The notes below the pieces were generated by a model. That model had not been told where the DNA came from, searched no databases, and saw only the letters and a program-made list of their open reading frames with translations. The position numbers and the translations under genes are program-made. Shown here piece by piece: positions 7,026 through 14,759 of a stretch of 39,474 bases of DNA. Within the stretch, counting starts at the first letter, position 1. Every line of letters begins with the position of its first letter. This stretch comes from an uncultured Oscillospiraceae bacterium (GTDB taxonomy: Bacteria > Bacillota > Clostridia > Oscillospirales > Oscillospiraceae): NCBI GenBank assembly GCA_947625965.1, contig CANQQO010000010.1, positions 1 through 39,474 of the forward strand, written 5' to 3'.

Positions 7026-8285
7026 ATGCCAATGACCATGTCCGAAAAGCTCCTGGCCCGGGCCGCTGGGCTGCCTCAGGTCCGGGCGGGGGAGATCGTC
7101 ACCGCGCGGGTGGACTGCGCCATGATGGACGACATTCTGGGCCCCCGCGTCATGGATGAGGCGTTCCGCGCCTACGGCGGCCAGGTCCTCTGCCCGGAGC
7201 GCTGCGTGGTCATCTGCGACCACTACGCCCCGCCGGCCAACATCGATCAGGCCAATATCGTCGCCTTCACCCGCCGCTGGGCTGAGGAGAACGGCGTCAC
7301 CCAGTTTTATGAGTCCCAAGGCCCCTGCCATCAGCTTTTGGCGGAGGAGGGCTTCTCCCTCCCCGGCACCGTGCAGGTGGGCACCGACTCCCATACCTGT
7401 ACCGCCGGCGCCTTTGGATGCTTCGGCACCGGCGTGGGCTCCACGGAAATGACCGGGGTGGTCCTCACCGGGGAGCTTTGGCTCCGGGTGCCGGAGACGG
7501 TGCGGGTGATCTGGAATGGAAAGCTGTCCAGAGGCGTCATGGCCAAGGACCTGATCCTGCATACCATCGGCCGCCTGGGCCACGCCGGGGCCACCTATCA
7601 GACGTTGGAATTTACCGGCGAGGCGATCCGGGAATTGTCCATGGAGCAGCGGATGTGCATCAGCAATATGGCGGTGGAGGCCGGCGCCAAGGCGGGCCTG
7701 ATCGCCCCCGATGAAAAGACCTTTGCCTACCTGGCCGACCACGGCTGCCGGCGGGAATATGAGCCGGTGTACTCCGACCCCGACGCGAGCTTTGCCGGGA
7801 ACGTGACCTTTGACGCTTCTTCTCTGACGCCCCAGGTGGCGGCTCCCCACGAGGTGGACAATGTATTTCCGGTGAAGGACCTTTTGGGGACCCGGATGGA
7901 CCAGGCGTATCTGGGAAGCTGCACCGGCGGCCGGCTGTCGGATCTGGAAGCCGCGGCGGAGGTGCTGCGGGGCAGGAAGGTCGCCAAGGGCGTCCGGCTG
8001 TACGTCTCCCCGGCGTCTCAGCGGATCTATCGTCAGGCCGCCCAGATGGGCCTGCTCGGCGCCCTGGCCGAGGCCGGGGCGGTGATCCTGGCTCCCACCT
8101 GCGGGGCCTGTGTGGGCACCCACTCGGGGATCCTGGCCGATGGGGAGCGGTGCGTCTCCGCCAGCAACCGGAATTTCCGGGGCCGGATGGGGAGCAAGGC
8201 GGCCTTTGTCTATCTGGCCTCTCCCGCCACCGTGGCGGCCTCGGCGGCGGCCGGGGAGCTGCGGGACCCCAGAGAATTTTTGTAA
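7026..8285 (+). CDS. Aconitase-family hydro-lyase, large subunit (LeuC/DmdA type)
   Basis: A 419-residue [4Fe-4S] hydro-lyase subunit. Cluster ligands are Cys299 (GSCTGGR) and Cys359/Cys362 (PTCGACVG); the substrate-side motifs VGTDSHTCTAG and CDHYAPP are also present. The length and the separate small subunit match the archaeal/clostridial LeuC type, which includes isopropylmalate isomerase, homoaconitase, citraconate hydratase activity and 2,3-dimethylmalate dehydratase. These enzymes add or remove water across an unsaturated di- or tricarboxylate. No leucine-pathway genes are near, and an isomerase of the PrpF type is, so a catabolic dicarboxylate hydratase is more likely than LeuC itself. 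ATG 7026 follows GGGAGGTGG. Confidence 0.85.
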   Translation: MPMTMSEKLLARAAGLPQVRAGEIVTARVDCAMMDDILGPRVMDEAFRAYGGQVLCPERCVVICDHYAPPANIDQANIVAFTRRWAEENGVTQFYESQGPCHQLLAEEGFSLPGTVQVGTDSHTCTAGAFGCFGTGVGSTEMTGVVLTGELWLRVPETVRVIWNGKLSRGVMAKDLILHTIGRLGHAGATYQTLEFTGEAIRELSMEQRMCISNMAVEAGAKAGLIAPDEKTFAYLADHGCRREYEPVYSDPDASFAGNVTFDASSLTPQVAAPHEVDNVFPVKDLLGTRMDQAYLGSCTGGRLSDLEAAAEVLRGRKVAKGVRLYVSPASQRIYRQAAQMGLLGALAEAGAVILAPTCGACVGTHSGILADGERCVSASNRNFRGRMGSKAAFVYLASPATVAASAAAGELRDPREFL

Positions 8286-8296
8286 GGAGGCGCGAT

Positions 8297-8779
8297 ATGG
8301 CAGATACATTGATCGGGATCGCCCACACCTTCGGCGACAACATCAACACCGACCTGATCTCCCCCGCCTGTTACATGGAAAGATCCCGACAGGAGATCGC
8401 CGCCCACGCCATGGAGGGCGTGGACCCGGACTTCGCCAAAAGCGTCCGGCCCGGCGACTTCGTGGTGGCGGGGAAGAATTTTGGCTCCGGCTCCAGCCGG
8501 GAGACAGCCCCCAGGGCATTGAAGGACTGCCGGGTGGCGGCGGTGATCGCCCAATTTTTTGCCCGTATTTTTTACCGAAACTGCATCAATATCGGCCTTC
8601 CGGTCCTCATCTGCCCAGAGGCCGGCGAGATCGGCGAGGGCGACCGGCTGGAGGTGGACCTGGGGGAGGGCGTCATTTTGGACCTGACCACTGGGCGGCG
8701 CTTCTCCTGCGACCCCCTGCCCCCCAATATTCAAAAAATCATTGCCAGCGGCGGACTGCTGGAGTCCCTGCGCCGATAG
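8297..8779 (+). CDS. Aconitase-family hydro-lyase, small subunit (LeuD/DmdB type)
   Basis: A 160-residue swivel-domain subunit that completes the active site of the preceding large subunit. The N-terminal [13 protein letters not shown] and the substrate-binding loop [10 protein letters not shown] (residues 60-69) are the family signatures. The length fits the short LeuD form that pairs with the 420-residue LeuC form. The gene follows 11 bases after its partner with an AAGGAGG site. Specificity depends on a few residues after the substrate loop and cannot be assigned by eye. Confidence 0.87.
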   Translation: MADTLIGIAHTFGDNINTDLISPACYMERSRQEIAAHAMEGVDPDFAKSVRPGDFVVAGKNFGSGSSRETAPRALKDCRVAAVIAQFFARIFYRNCINIGLPVLICPEAGEIGEGDRLEVDLGEGVILDLTTGRRFSCDPLPPNIQKIIASGGLLESLRR

Positions 8780-8794
8780 AGAAGGAGGCGGCCT

Positions 8795-9943
8795 ATGTAT
8801 CCCCAAATGACTCCCTACCGGGTGGCGCTCTACCGGGGCGGCACCAGCAAAGCGGTGTTTATGATGAAAAACGAGCTGCCCCAGGACCCGGCCCAGCGGG
8901 ACCGGGTGATCCGGGCCATTTTTGGCAGCCCGGACCCCAGGCAGATCGACGGCCTGGGCGGCGCGGACGTGCTCACCAGCAAGTTTGCCATGATCGGTCC
9001 CCCTACCCGGCCCGACGCCGACGTGGACTATACCTTTGCCCAGGTCAGCTTTGACAGCCCGGCGGTGGACTACGGCGGAAACTGCGGCAACATCTCCTCC
9101 GCCGTGGGGCCTTTCGCCATTGACGAGGGCCTGGTGCCGGCGGTGGAGCCGGTGACGACGGTCCGCATCCACCAGACCAATACCCACTGTATCCTCCTGG
9201 CCCACGTGCCGGTGAAGGACGGGAAGGCCCAGGTCTTGGGGGACTGCGCCATCGACGGCGTCCCCGGCACCGGCGCGCCCATTTGGATGGATTTTTCCCA
9301 GACCGGAGGCTCCACCACCGGGCATCTGCTGCCCACCGGAAGCCTCACGGACCGAATCGAAGCGGCGGGCGGGGAATATGAAGTGTCCATTGTAGACGCG
9401 GGGAACGTGGTGGTCTTTTTGGAGGCCGCCGCCCTGGGCCTGAAGGGCACCGAGAGCTGCGCGGAGCTGGAGGCGGACCGGGCGCTGATGGCCCGGATGG
9501 AAGCCATTCGGGCGGCGGCCGCCGTGAAGGCCGGCATGGCCCCCACGGCGGAGCTGGCCACGAAGGAGAGCGGCTATGTGCCCTTCCTCGCCCTGGTCAG
9601 TCCCCCCGCCGCCTACCGCACCCCCATGGGGAAGGAGATCCTGGCCGGGGATATCGATCTGACCGCCCGGCTCTACTTCATGGGCCATATGCACAAGGCG
9701 TACCCCGGCACCGGCAGCGTGGCCACCGGCGCGGCGGCGCGGCTCCCCGGCACTCTGGTCTGGCGGCAGCTCGGCGACAGGGCGCGGGAAAACGGTCCCC
9801 TGCGGATCGGCCACCCCAGCGGCGTGATGATCAGCGACGCGGCGGCGGACCGGAGGGGGGAGAGCGTTGCTTTCCAACGGCTGGCCTATGTCCGGACCGC
9901 CCGGCGGCTGCTGGAGGGGACCTGCTATGTACGAAACGAATAA
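8795..9943 (+). CDS. PrpF-family isomerase (methylitaconate/aconitate/oxalomesaconate isomerase type)
   Basis: A 382-residue member of the PrpF fold, related to diaminopimelate epimerase. The N-terminal RGGTSKAVFM carries the conserved active-site Lys19 and DYGGNCGN carries Cys97. Known members move a double bond or flip its geometry in unsaturated acids: 2-methylaconitate isomerase PrpF, aconitate isomerase, 4-oxalomesaconate tautomerase, and 3-methylitaconate delta-isomerase of nicotinate fermentation. Its place directly after the hydro-lyase genes suggests that it makes the substrate for hydration, for example an endocyclic-type maleate from an itaconate-type acid. Which acid is used cannot be read from the sequence. 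Confidence 0.85.
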   Translation: MYPQMTPYRVALYRGGTSKAVFMMKNELPQDPAQRDRVIRAIFGSPDPRQIDGLGGADVLTSKFAMIGPPTRPDADVDYTFAQVSFDSPAVDYGGNCGNISSAVGPFAIDEGLVPAVEPVTTVRIHQTNTHCILLAHVPVKDGKAQVLGDCAIDGVPGTGAPIWMDFSQTGGSTTGHLLPTGSLTDRIEAAGGEYEVSIVDAGNVVVFLEAAALGLKGTESCAELEADRALMARMEAIRAAAAVKAGMAPTAELATKESGYVPFLALVSPPAAYRTPMGKEILAGDIDLTARLYFMGHMHKAYPGTGSVATGAAARLPGTLVWRQLGDRARENGPLRIGHPSGVMISDAAADRRGESVAFQRLAYVRTARRLLEGTCYVRNE

Positions 9944-9953
9944 GGAGGCAGCC

Positions 9954-10646
9954 ATGGATTTGACGGAAGAATTGGCCCAAAAGCGGCGGATCGCCCGGTG
10001 TACCCATCACGGCCCGTCGCCGATCCCCCAGGAGGGGCACTTTGACAGCGTGAAGGAAATTTCTCAGCTCTCCGGCTTTAGCCACAGCGTGGGCACCTGC
10101 GCCTTGAAGCAGGGGGCCTGCAAGCTGACCCTGAACGTGAAGAACGGCGTCATTCAAGAGGCGCTGGTGGAGGTCATCGGGTGCAGCGGCATGACTCAGT
10201 CGGCGGCCATGGCCAGCGAGATACTCCCCGGCAACACCCTTTTGGAGGCGGTGAACACCGATCTGGTGTGCGACGCCATCAACGTGGCCATGCGGGAGAT
10301 GTATTTGCAGCTTACCTATGGCCGGTCCCAGACCGCCTTCACCCAGGAGGGGCTGAAGATCGGCGCCGGGCTGGAGGATCTGGGCAGCGGCCGCCGGAGC
10401 CAGGTGGGCACCAGCTACAGCACCTTGGAAAAAGGGCCCCGGTATCTGGAACTGACGGAGGGCTATGTCACCAAAATGGCCCTGGACGAGCAGGACCGGA
10501 TCATTGGCTATGAATATGTGAATTTGGGCCGCATGATGGACCAGATCAGCGAGGGCGTGGACCCGGCGCAGGCGTTGAAGGACGCCACCGGCGTCTATGG
10601 CCGGTATGACGAGGCCGTCACTTATATCAACCCCAGAAAAGAGTGA
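9954..10646 (+). CDS. NifU/IscU-like iron-sulfur scaffold protein, partner of GGGtGRT protein
   Basis: A 230-residue protein whose first half resembles the NifU/IscU scaffold fold. Candidate cluster ligands are Cys49 or Cys56, Cys77 (in GCSGMTQSAAMASE, compare the GCGAA..S motif of IscU) and Cys106 (LVCDAINVAMRE). The second half, from about residue 115, is an extension not found in IscU and unknown to me. In other anaerobes such proteins stand next to the GGGtGRT-family gene, as here. General iscSU or suf genes are absent from the window. Position directly behind an [4Fe-4S] hydro-lyase and its isomerase suggests dedicated cluster delivery, but the pair could equally perform a catalytic step. 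AAGGAGG precedes the ATG. Confidence 0.75.
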   Translation: MDLTEELAQKRRIARCTHHGPSPIPQEGHFDSVKEISQLSGFSHSVGTCALKQGACKLTLNVKNGVIQEALVEVIGCSGMTQSAAMASEILPGNTLLEAVNTDLVCDAINVAMREMYLQLTYGRSQTAFTQEGLKIGAGLEDLGSGRRSQVGTSYSTLEKGPRYLELTEGYVTKMALDEQDRIIGYEYVNLGRMMDQISEGVDPAQALKDATGVYGRYDEAVTYINPRKE

Positions 10647-10661
10647 AGGGAGGCAACGAAC

Positions 10662-11657
10662 GTGGCGCATTTTACCAACGACACCCAAAAGCTGCCCCAG
10701 ATCCAGGCGTTTCTGGCGGGCCATGACATTGCCTCCTTGGAGGCGGCGCAGCAGATCTGCCGGGATCACGGCCTGGACATTCCGGCCATGATCCGGAAAA
10801 TTCAGCCCATCTCCTTTGACGACGCCCCCTGGGCCTACATTGCCGGCGCGGCGGCAGCCCTCCACGACGGGGTCCGGGACCCCGCCCAGGTGGCCCAGGT
10901 GTTGGGCCAGGGCTTGCAGAGCTTCTGCGCCCCCGGCTCGGTGGCCCAGGAGCGGAAGGTGGGACTGGGCCATGGGGCCCTGGCGGCCAAGGTCCTCAGC
11001 GACGAGACGAAGTGCTTCGCCTTTCTGGCGGGCCACGAGTCCTTTGCCGCCGCGGAGGGGGCCTTGGGCATCGCCCGGTCCGCCAACAAGGTCCGCAGCA
11101 CCCCCATTCGGGTGATCCTCAACGGCCTGGGCAAGGACGCGGCGGAGATCATCGCCCGCGTCAACGGATTCACCTATGTCCGCACCGCCTTTGATTTCCA
11201 GACGGACCGGCTGACGGTTCTGGAGGAGATCCCCTTCTCCCAGGGAGAGCGCCGGGCGGTTCGATGCTATGGCGCCAACGAAATGCGGGAAGGCGTGGCC
11301 ATCATGAAGCTGGAACAGGTGGATATTTCCATCTCCGGCAACGGCACCAATATGATCAAATTCCAGCATCCGGTGGCGGGAGCCTACAAAAAATACTGCA
11401 TGGATACCGGGGAGGCGTACTTTGCCTGCGCCTCCGGCGGCGGCATTGGCCGGACGCTGAACAACGACGACATTTCCGCCGGACCGGCTTCCTATGGCTT
11501 TACGGATATGATGTCCCGGATGTACGCCGACGCGGTGTTTGCCGGCTCCTCCTCCGTCCCGGCCCACGTGGCCATGATGGGCTTCATCGGCATGGGCAAC
11601 AATCCCATGGTGGGCGCCACGGTGTCCGTGGCGGTGGCGGTGGCCCAGGCGGAGTGA
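10662..11657 (+). CDS. GGGtGRT protein (conserved family of unknown function)
   Basis: A 331-residue protein that carries the name-giving motif as GGGIGRT at residues 259-265, within CASGGGIGRTLNND. The family is conserved in anaerobic bacteria, typically beside a NifU-like gene, and has no established function that I know of. The sequence is soluble, without signal or membrane segment. It has many small-residue turns near the C-terminus (GFIGMGNNPMVGA) and an SISGNGTNMIKFQHP segment that looks like a ligand or cofactor site. The start is GTG 10662, supported by GGGAGG 10 bases upstream. It is the last gene of the first half of the operon; a 131-base gap with an operator follows. Confidence 0.8.
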   Translation: MAHFTNDTQKLPQIQAFLAGHDIASLEAAQQICRDHGLDIPAMIRKIQPISFDDAPWAYIAGAAAALHDGVRDPAQVAQVLGQGLQSFCAPGSVAQERKVGLGHGALAAKVLSDETKCFAFLAGHESFAAAEGALGIARSANKVRSTPIRVILNGLGKDAAEIIARVNGFTYVRTAFDFQTDRLTVLEEIPFSQGERRAVRCYGANEMREGVAIMKLEQVDISISGNGTNMIKFQHPVAGAYKKYCMDTGEAYFACASGGGIGRTLNNDDISAGPASYGFTDMMSRMYADAVFAGSSSVPAHVAMMGFIGMGNNPMVGATVSVAVAVAQAE

Positions 11658-11716
11658 GGATGGACCGGCGGCCATGGGCCGCTTTGGCCGGCGGCCGCCG
11701 GGAACGGGAGGCTTCT

Positions 11717-11734
11717 GGGACCGGATAGGGTCCC
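11717..11734. other. Small hairpin in the mid-operon gap
   Basis: GGGACC and GGTCCC (11717-11722, 11729-11734) form a perfect six-base-pair stem around a six-base loop. No T tract follows. It lies 14 bases before the operator at 11748-11766 and may modulate read-through or protect an mRNA end. Confidence 0.35.
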
Positions 11735-11747
11735 GATCTGGCTATGG

Positions 11748-11766
11748 TTGTATGATTATCATTCAA
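11748..11766. promoter_or_regulatory. Operator-like dyad, site 2
   Basis: TTGTATGATTATCATTCAA is a near-perfect palindrome around 11757 (8 of 9 arm positions pair). It shares ten consecutive bases with the reverse complement of the dyad at the operon promoter. It sits 23 bases before the CoA-transferase start, in the only large gap of the enzyme genes. I found no good -35/-10 pair here, so it may act as a roadblock or an accessory looping site rather than at a second promoter. Confidence 0.6.
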
Positions 11767-11788
11767 TCATTCAAATGGAGGTACTATT

Positions 11789-12976
11789 TTGGAAGGCGTA
11801 TTACACGGCGTAAAGGTCCTGGACCTGTCCCGCGTCCTGGCGGGTCCCTACTGCGGCATGATGCTGGCGGACATGGGCGCGGAGGTGCTGAAAATCGAAA
11901 TGCCCGTAAAGGGCGACGACGCCCGCCGGAACGCCCCCCTGATCCAGGGGGGAGAGAGCTCCTATTTTCTCAACCTGAACCGCAATAAAAAGGGCATCAC
12001 CCTGAATCTCAAATCCCAGGAGGGGAAGGAGATCTTTCGGAAGCTGGTTCGGGAGGCGGATATCCTCATTGAAAACTACCGCCCCGGCGTCATGGACAAG
12101 CTGGGCCTGGGCTACGAGTCCCTGCGGGAGATCAACCCCGCCCTGGTCTACGGCGCGGTGTCCGGCTTTGGCCAGTACGGCCCCTATTCCAAGCGGGCGG
12201 GCTACGACATCATTGCCCAGGCCATGAGCGGCCTGATGAGCACCACCGGCTGGCCCGACAGCGGCCCCACCCGGTCCGGCACCGCCATTGGCGACATTGC
12301 CGCGGGGATGTGCTGCTGTATCGGCATTTTGGCGGCCTATACCAATCGGCTGAAAACCGGAAAGGGCGAACTGGTGGACGTGGCGCTGGTGGATTCCCTG
12401 GTGTCGGCGCTGGAGATCATCAACATGATCTATCTGTGCACCGGCCGGGTGCCCTCCCGGATCGGCAACCGTTACGAGGCCATCTATCCCTACGACTCCT
12501 TCAAGGCCAGCGACGGCGACGTGATCATCGCCTGCGGCAACGACAAGCTCTATGACACCCTGAAGGATCTGCTGAAGCTGGACGGGATGGACGACCCCAT
12601 GTTCGACGGCAACATCAAGCGGGTGGAAAACCACGCGCCCTTAAAGGAGATCATTGAACGCTGGACCTCTCAGCGGACCATCGACGAGACAGTCCAGACC
12701 CTGCTGGCCGCCGGCATCCCCGCCGCCCCTATCAACACCATCGACCGGGTGGTGAAGGATCCCCATATCGCTGCCGCAAGGCAGATGTTTGTGGACTGCG
12801 TACATCCCGTGGCCGGCAAGGTGACGCTCACCGGCAACCCGGTGAAGTTCAAGGATCACGCCTTCTCGGTTTACCGGCCGGCGCCTCAGCTCAGCCAGCA
12901 CACCCAGGAGGTGCTGCTCCACCTGGGCTACACCGAGGCGGATGTGGCCGCCTTCCGCAGCCAGGGGGTGGTGTAA
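11789..12976 (+). CDS. Family III (CaiB/BaiF) CoA-transferase
   Basis: A 395-residue class III CoA-transferase. The N-terminal VKVLDLSRVLAGPYCGMMLA and ADMGAEVLKIE are family signatures, and the catalytic aspartate is Asp169 in GDIAAG, at the same number as in formyl-CoA transferase. It moves CoA from a donor such as succinyl-CoA or acetyl-CoA to a carboxylic acid without ATP. The start is TTG 11789 with GGAGG 8 bases upstream; no in-frame ATG gives a better site. The stop overlaps the start of the lyase gene by one base, so the two products probably work in sequence: CoA activation, then carbon-carbon cleavage. A precedent is the succinyl-CoA:(R)-citramalate CoA-transferase of Chloroflexus. 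Confidence 0.87.
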   Translation: MEGVLHGVKVLDLSRVLAGPYCGMMLADMGAEVLKIEMPVKGDDARRNAPLIQGGESSYFLNLNRNKKGITLNLKSQEGKEIFRKLVREADILIENYRPGVMDKLGLGYESLREINPALVYGAVSGFGQYGPYSKRAGYDIIAQAMSGLMSTTGWPDSGPTRSGTAIGDIAAGMCCCIGILAAYTNRLKTGKGELVDVALVDSLVSALEIINMIYLCTGRVPSRIGNRYEAIYPYDSFKASDGDVIIACGNDKLYDTLKDLLKLDGMDDPMFDGNIKRVENHAPLKEIIERWTSQRTIDETVQTLLAAGIPAAPINTIDRVVKDPHIAAARQMFVDCVHPVAGKVTLTGNPVKFKDHAFSVYRPAPQLSQHTQEVLLHLGYTEADVAAFRSQGVV

Positions 12977-13878
12977 TGGAGAAGCGCGGCGTTCAGGTGG
13001 TGGAAGTGGGTCCCAGAGATGGGTTTCAGAACATCCCGGACTACATTCCCATGGAATTGAAGCTGGAGATCATTCGCCGCATTTTGGCGGCGGGGGTGCG
13101 GAAGGTCCAGATCACCTCCTTCGTCAGCCCCAAGGCGGTGCCTCAGATGCGGGACGCGGCGGAGCTGACCCGGGTGGCGCTGGAGGAATTTCCCCAGGCG
13201 GAGCTGTTCGCCCTGGTCCCCAATTGGAAGGGGGCGGAGCGGGCGGCCCAGGCGGGGCTTCTGGAGATCTCCACGGTCATTTCCCTGAGCGAGAGCCACA
13301 ACAAGGCCAACGTGGGCCGGATGGTGGAGGAGTCCCTGGCCGACGCGGCGCGGATCTTGGAGCACTTTTCCCACCTCAAGATAGGGCTGGACATTGCCAC
13401 CGCCTTCGGCTGCCCCTTTGAGGGGGAGATGCCCCTGGAGAAGCTGCTGGCCCTGATGGACCGGCTCTACCAAGTGGGAGCGCGGACCTTCACGCTCTGC
13501 GATACCATCGGCGTGGCCCATCCCCAGCAGGTGCGGGAGGCCCTGACCGCCGCCCATCGGGAATTTCCCCAGGCGGAAGTGGGCATCCACATCCACGACA
13601 CTCGGAATCTGGGCATCGCCAACACCTATGCGGGCATCCTGGCGGGGGCGGACTTTGTGCAGACTGCCCTGGGGGGCCTGGGGGGCTGTCCCTTCGCCCC
13701 CGGCGCCTCCGGCAATACCGCCACGGAGGATCTGGTCTACCTTCTGGATCAGGAGGGAATGTCCACCGGCATTTCCTTTGAAAGGCTGCTGGAGGCGGCA
13801 AAATTTCTCCACAGCCAGGTCCAGGGCAATTATAGCGGCCACCACATCCGGATCGGGAACTGCGGCGGCCCCAATTGA
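12976..13878 (+). CDS. HMG-CoA lyase-family acyl-CoA lyase
   Basis: A 300-residue DRE-TIM barrel lyase. It has the N-terminal VGPRDGFQN with catalytic Arg14 and Asp15, metal-binding His205 and His207 (GIHIHDTRN), and Cys238 in the signature GGLGGCPFAPGASGN. Family members split 3-hydroxy-3-methylacyl-CoA esters by retro-Claisen reaction: HMG-CoA to acetyl-CoA and acetoacetate, or (R)-citramalyl-CoA to acetyl-CoA and pyruvate. Because the preceding genes make and activate a malate-type acid, citramalyl-CoA or a homologue is the more likely substrate here; that is inference. The one-base TAATG overlap with the CoA-transferase gene indicates tight coupling. Confidence 0.87.
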   Translation: MEKRGVQVVEVGPRDGFQNIPDYIPMELKLEIIRRILAAGVRKVQITSFVSPKAVPQMRDAAELTRVALEEFPQAELFALVPNWKGAERAAQAGLLEISTVISLSESHNKANVGRMVEESLADAARILEHFSHLKIGLDIATAFGCPFEGEMPLEKLLALMDRLYQVGARTFTLCDTIGVAHPQQVREALTAAHREFPQAEVGIHIHDTRNLGIANTYAGILAGADFVQTALGGLGGCPFAPGASGNTATEDLVYLLDQEGMSTGISFERLLEAAKFLHSQVQGNYSGHHIRIGNCGGPN

Positions 13879-13895
13879 AACGGAGGAATCAAGTT

Positions 13896-14759
13896 ATGCG
13901 AATCGGTTTTATCGGTCTGGGCGCCATGGGCTTTCCCATGGTAAAGAATCTCTTGGCCGCCGGGTATCCGGTGACGGTGTATGACATCTCCCCGGCGGCG
14001 GTGGACCGGCTGACAGCGGAGGGCGCCCAGGGCGCCGCCTCCACGCTGGCGCTGGCGCCGGTATCGGACGTGGTCATCACCATGCTCCCGGCGGACAAGC
14101 ACGTGAAGAGCGTCCTCATGGACCCGGCCTTCGCCGCAGCCCTGCCCAAGGGCGCCACGGTGGTGGATATGTCCTCCTGCACCACCGCCGCCATCCAGGA
14201 GGTGGAGGCGTGGTACGCCCCTTACGGTGTGGACGTAGTGGACGCCCCGGTCAGCGGCGGCGTGGAGGGCGCGGCGGCCCACACCCTGTCCATTTTCGCG
14301 GCGGGCAAGCCGGAGGCCCTGGCCAGGGTCCATCCCGTGTTCCAAGCGCTGGGCCGGGACATCTTCGACCTGGGCAAGTGCGGCATGGGCAAGGCGTTTA
14401 AGAATCTCAACAACATGATCACCACCTGCACCGTCATGGTCATCAGCGAGGTCTACCGCATCGCAAAAAAACAGGGCTATGACACCGACAAGCTCTACGA
14501 CATGATCATGGCCTCCACCGGTATGTCCCGGACCTTCCAGGCCCGGTTCCCCCGGATGGTCAACGGCAGCTATCAGGGCGGCTTCAAGCAGTCCCTGGGC
14601 CGGAAGGACCTGGGCAACGCCATCGCCCTGGGCGAGGGAGAGCCGCTTCCGGTGGCCAAGCTGGTCCATGAGCTGATGCTGGCCAACCGGGCCTACGACG
14701 ACTGCGACATGGCCGTGGCCGCCCGGCTCTTCGAGGAAAAGGAGGCGTCCCATGGCTGA
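13896..14759 (+). CDS. Beta-hydroxyacid dehydrogenase (3-hydroxyisobutyrate/tartronate-semialdehyde reductase type)
   Basis: A 287-residue NAD(P)-dependent dehydrogenase. The N-terminal IGFIGLGAMGFPM is the dinucleotide loop, DAPVSGGVEGA the substrate loop, and Lys169 in FKNLNN the catalytic base. Relatives interconvert a 3-hydroxyacid and its semialdehyde: 3-hydroxyisobutyrate, glycerate/tartronate semialdehyde, or 2-(hydroxymethyl)glutarate in nicotinate fermentation. It follows the lyase gene by 17 bases (CGGAGG site) and overlaps the transketolase gene by 8. The likely role is handling an aldehyde or hydroxymethyl intermediate of the same route; which one is open. Confidence 0.87.
   Translation: MRIGFIGLGAMGFPMVKNLLAAGYPVTVYDISPAAVDRLTAEGAQGAASTLALAPVSDVVITMLPADKHVKSVLMDPAFAAALPKGATVVDMSSCTTAAIQEVEAWYAPYGVDVVDAPVSGGVEGAAAHTLSIFAAGKPEALARVHPVFQALGRDIFDLGKCGMGKAFKNLNNMITTCTVMVISEVYRIAKKQGYDTDKLYDMIMASTGMSRTFQARFPRMVNGSYQGGFKQSLGRKDLGNAIALGEGEPLPVAKLVHELMLANRAYDDCDMAVAARLFEEKEASHG

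Noticed and set aside
7026-8779. Leucine biosynthesis LeuCD
   Set aside because: The family matches, but leuA and leuB are absent and all neighbours are catabolic or transport genes.
6342-11675. Very long open frames on the minus strand opposite the hydro-lyase, PrpF-like, NifU-like and GGGtGRT genes
   Set aside because: They are typical of high-G+C DNA with a strong third-position bias. Their translations are low-complexity (rich in His, Gly, Arg, Gln), have no recognisable family, and lack ribosome sites.
11748-11788. Second promoter directly before the CoA-transferase gene
   Set aside because: TATGAT at 11751-11756 could be a -10, but no -35 lies at the right distance and it is inside the operator dyad.
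5422-14759. Nicotinate-fermentation cluster (Mii, DmdAB, Hgd-like genes present)
   Set aside because: The isomerase, hydro-lyase and hydroxyacid dehydrogenase fit, but nicotinate dehydrogenase, enamidase, the B12-dependent 2-methyleneglutarate mutase and dimethylmalate lyase are absent, and a CoA-transferase/CoA-lyase pair is present instead.
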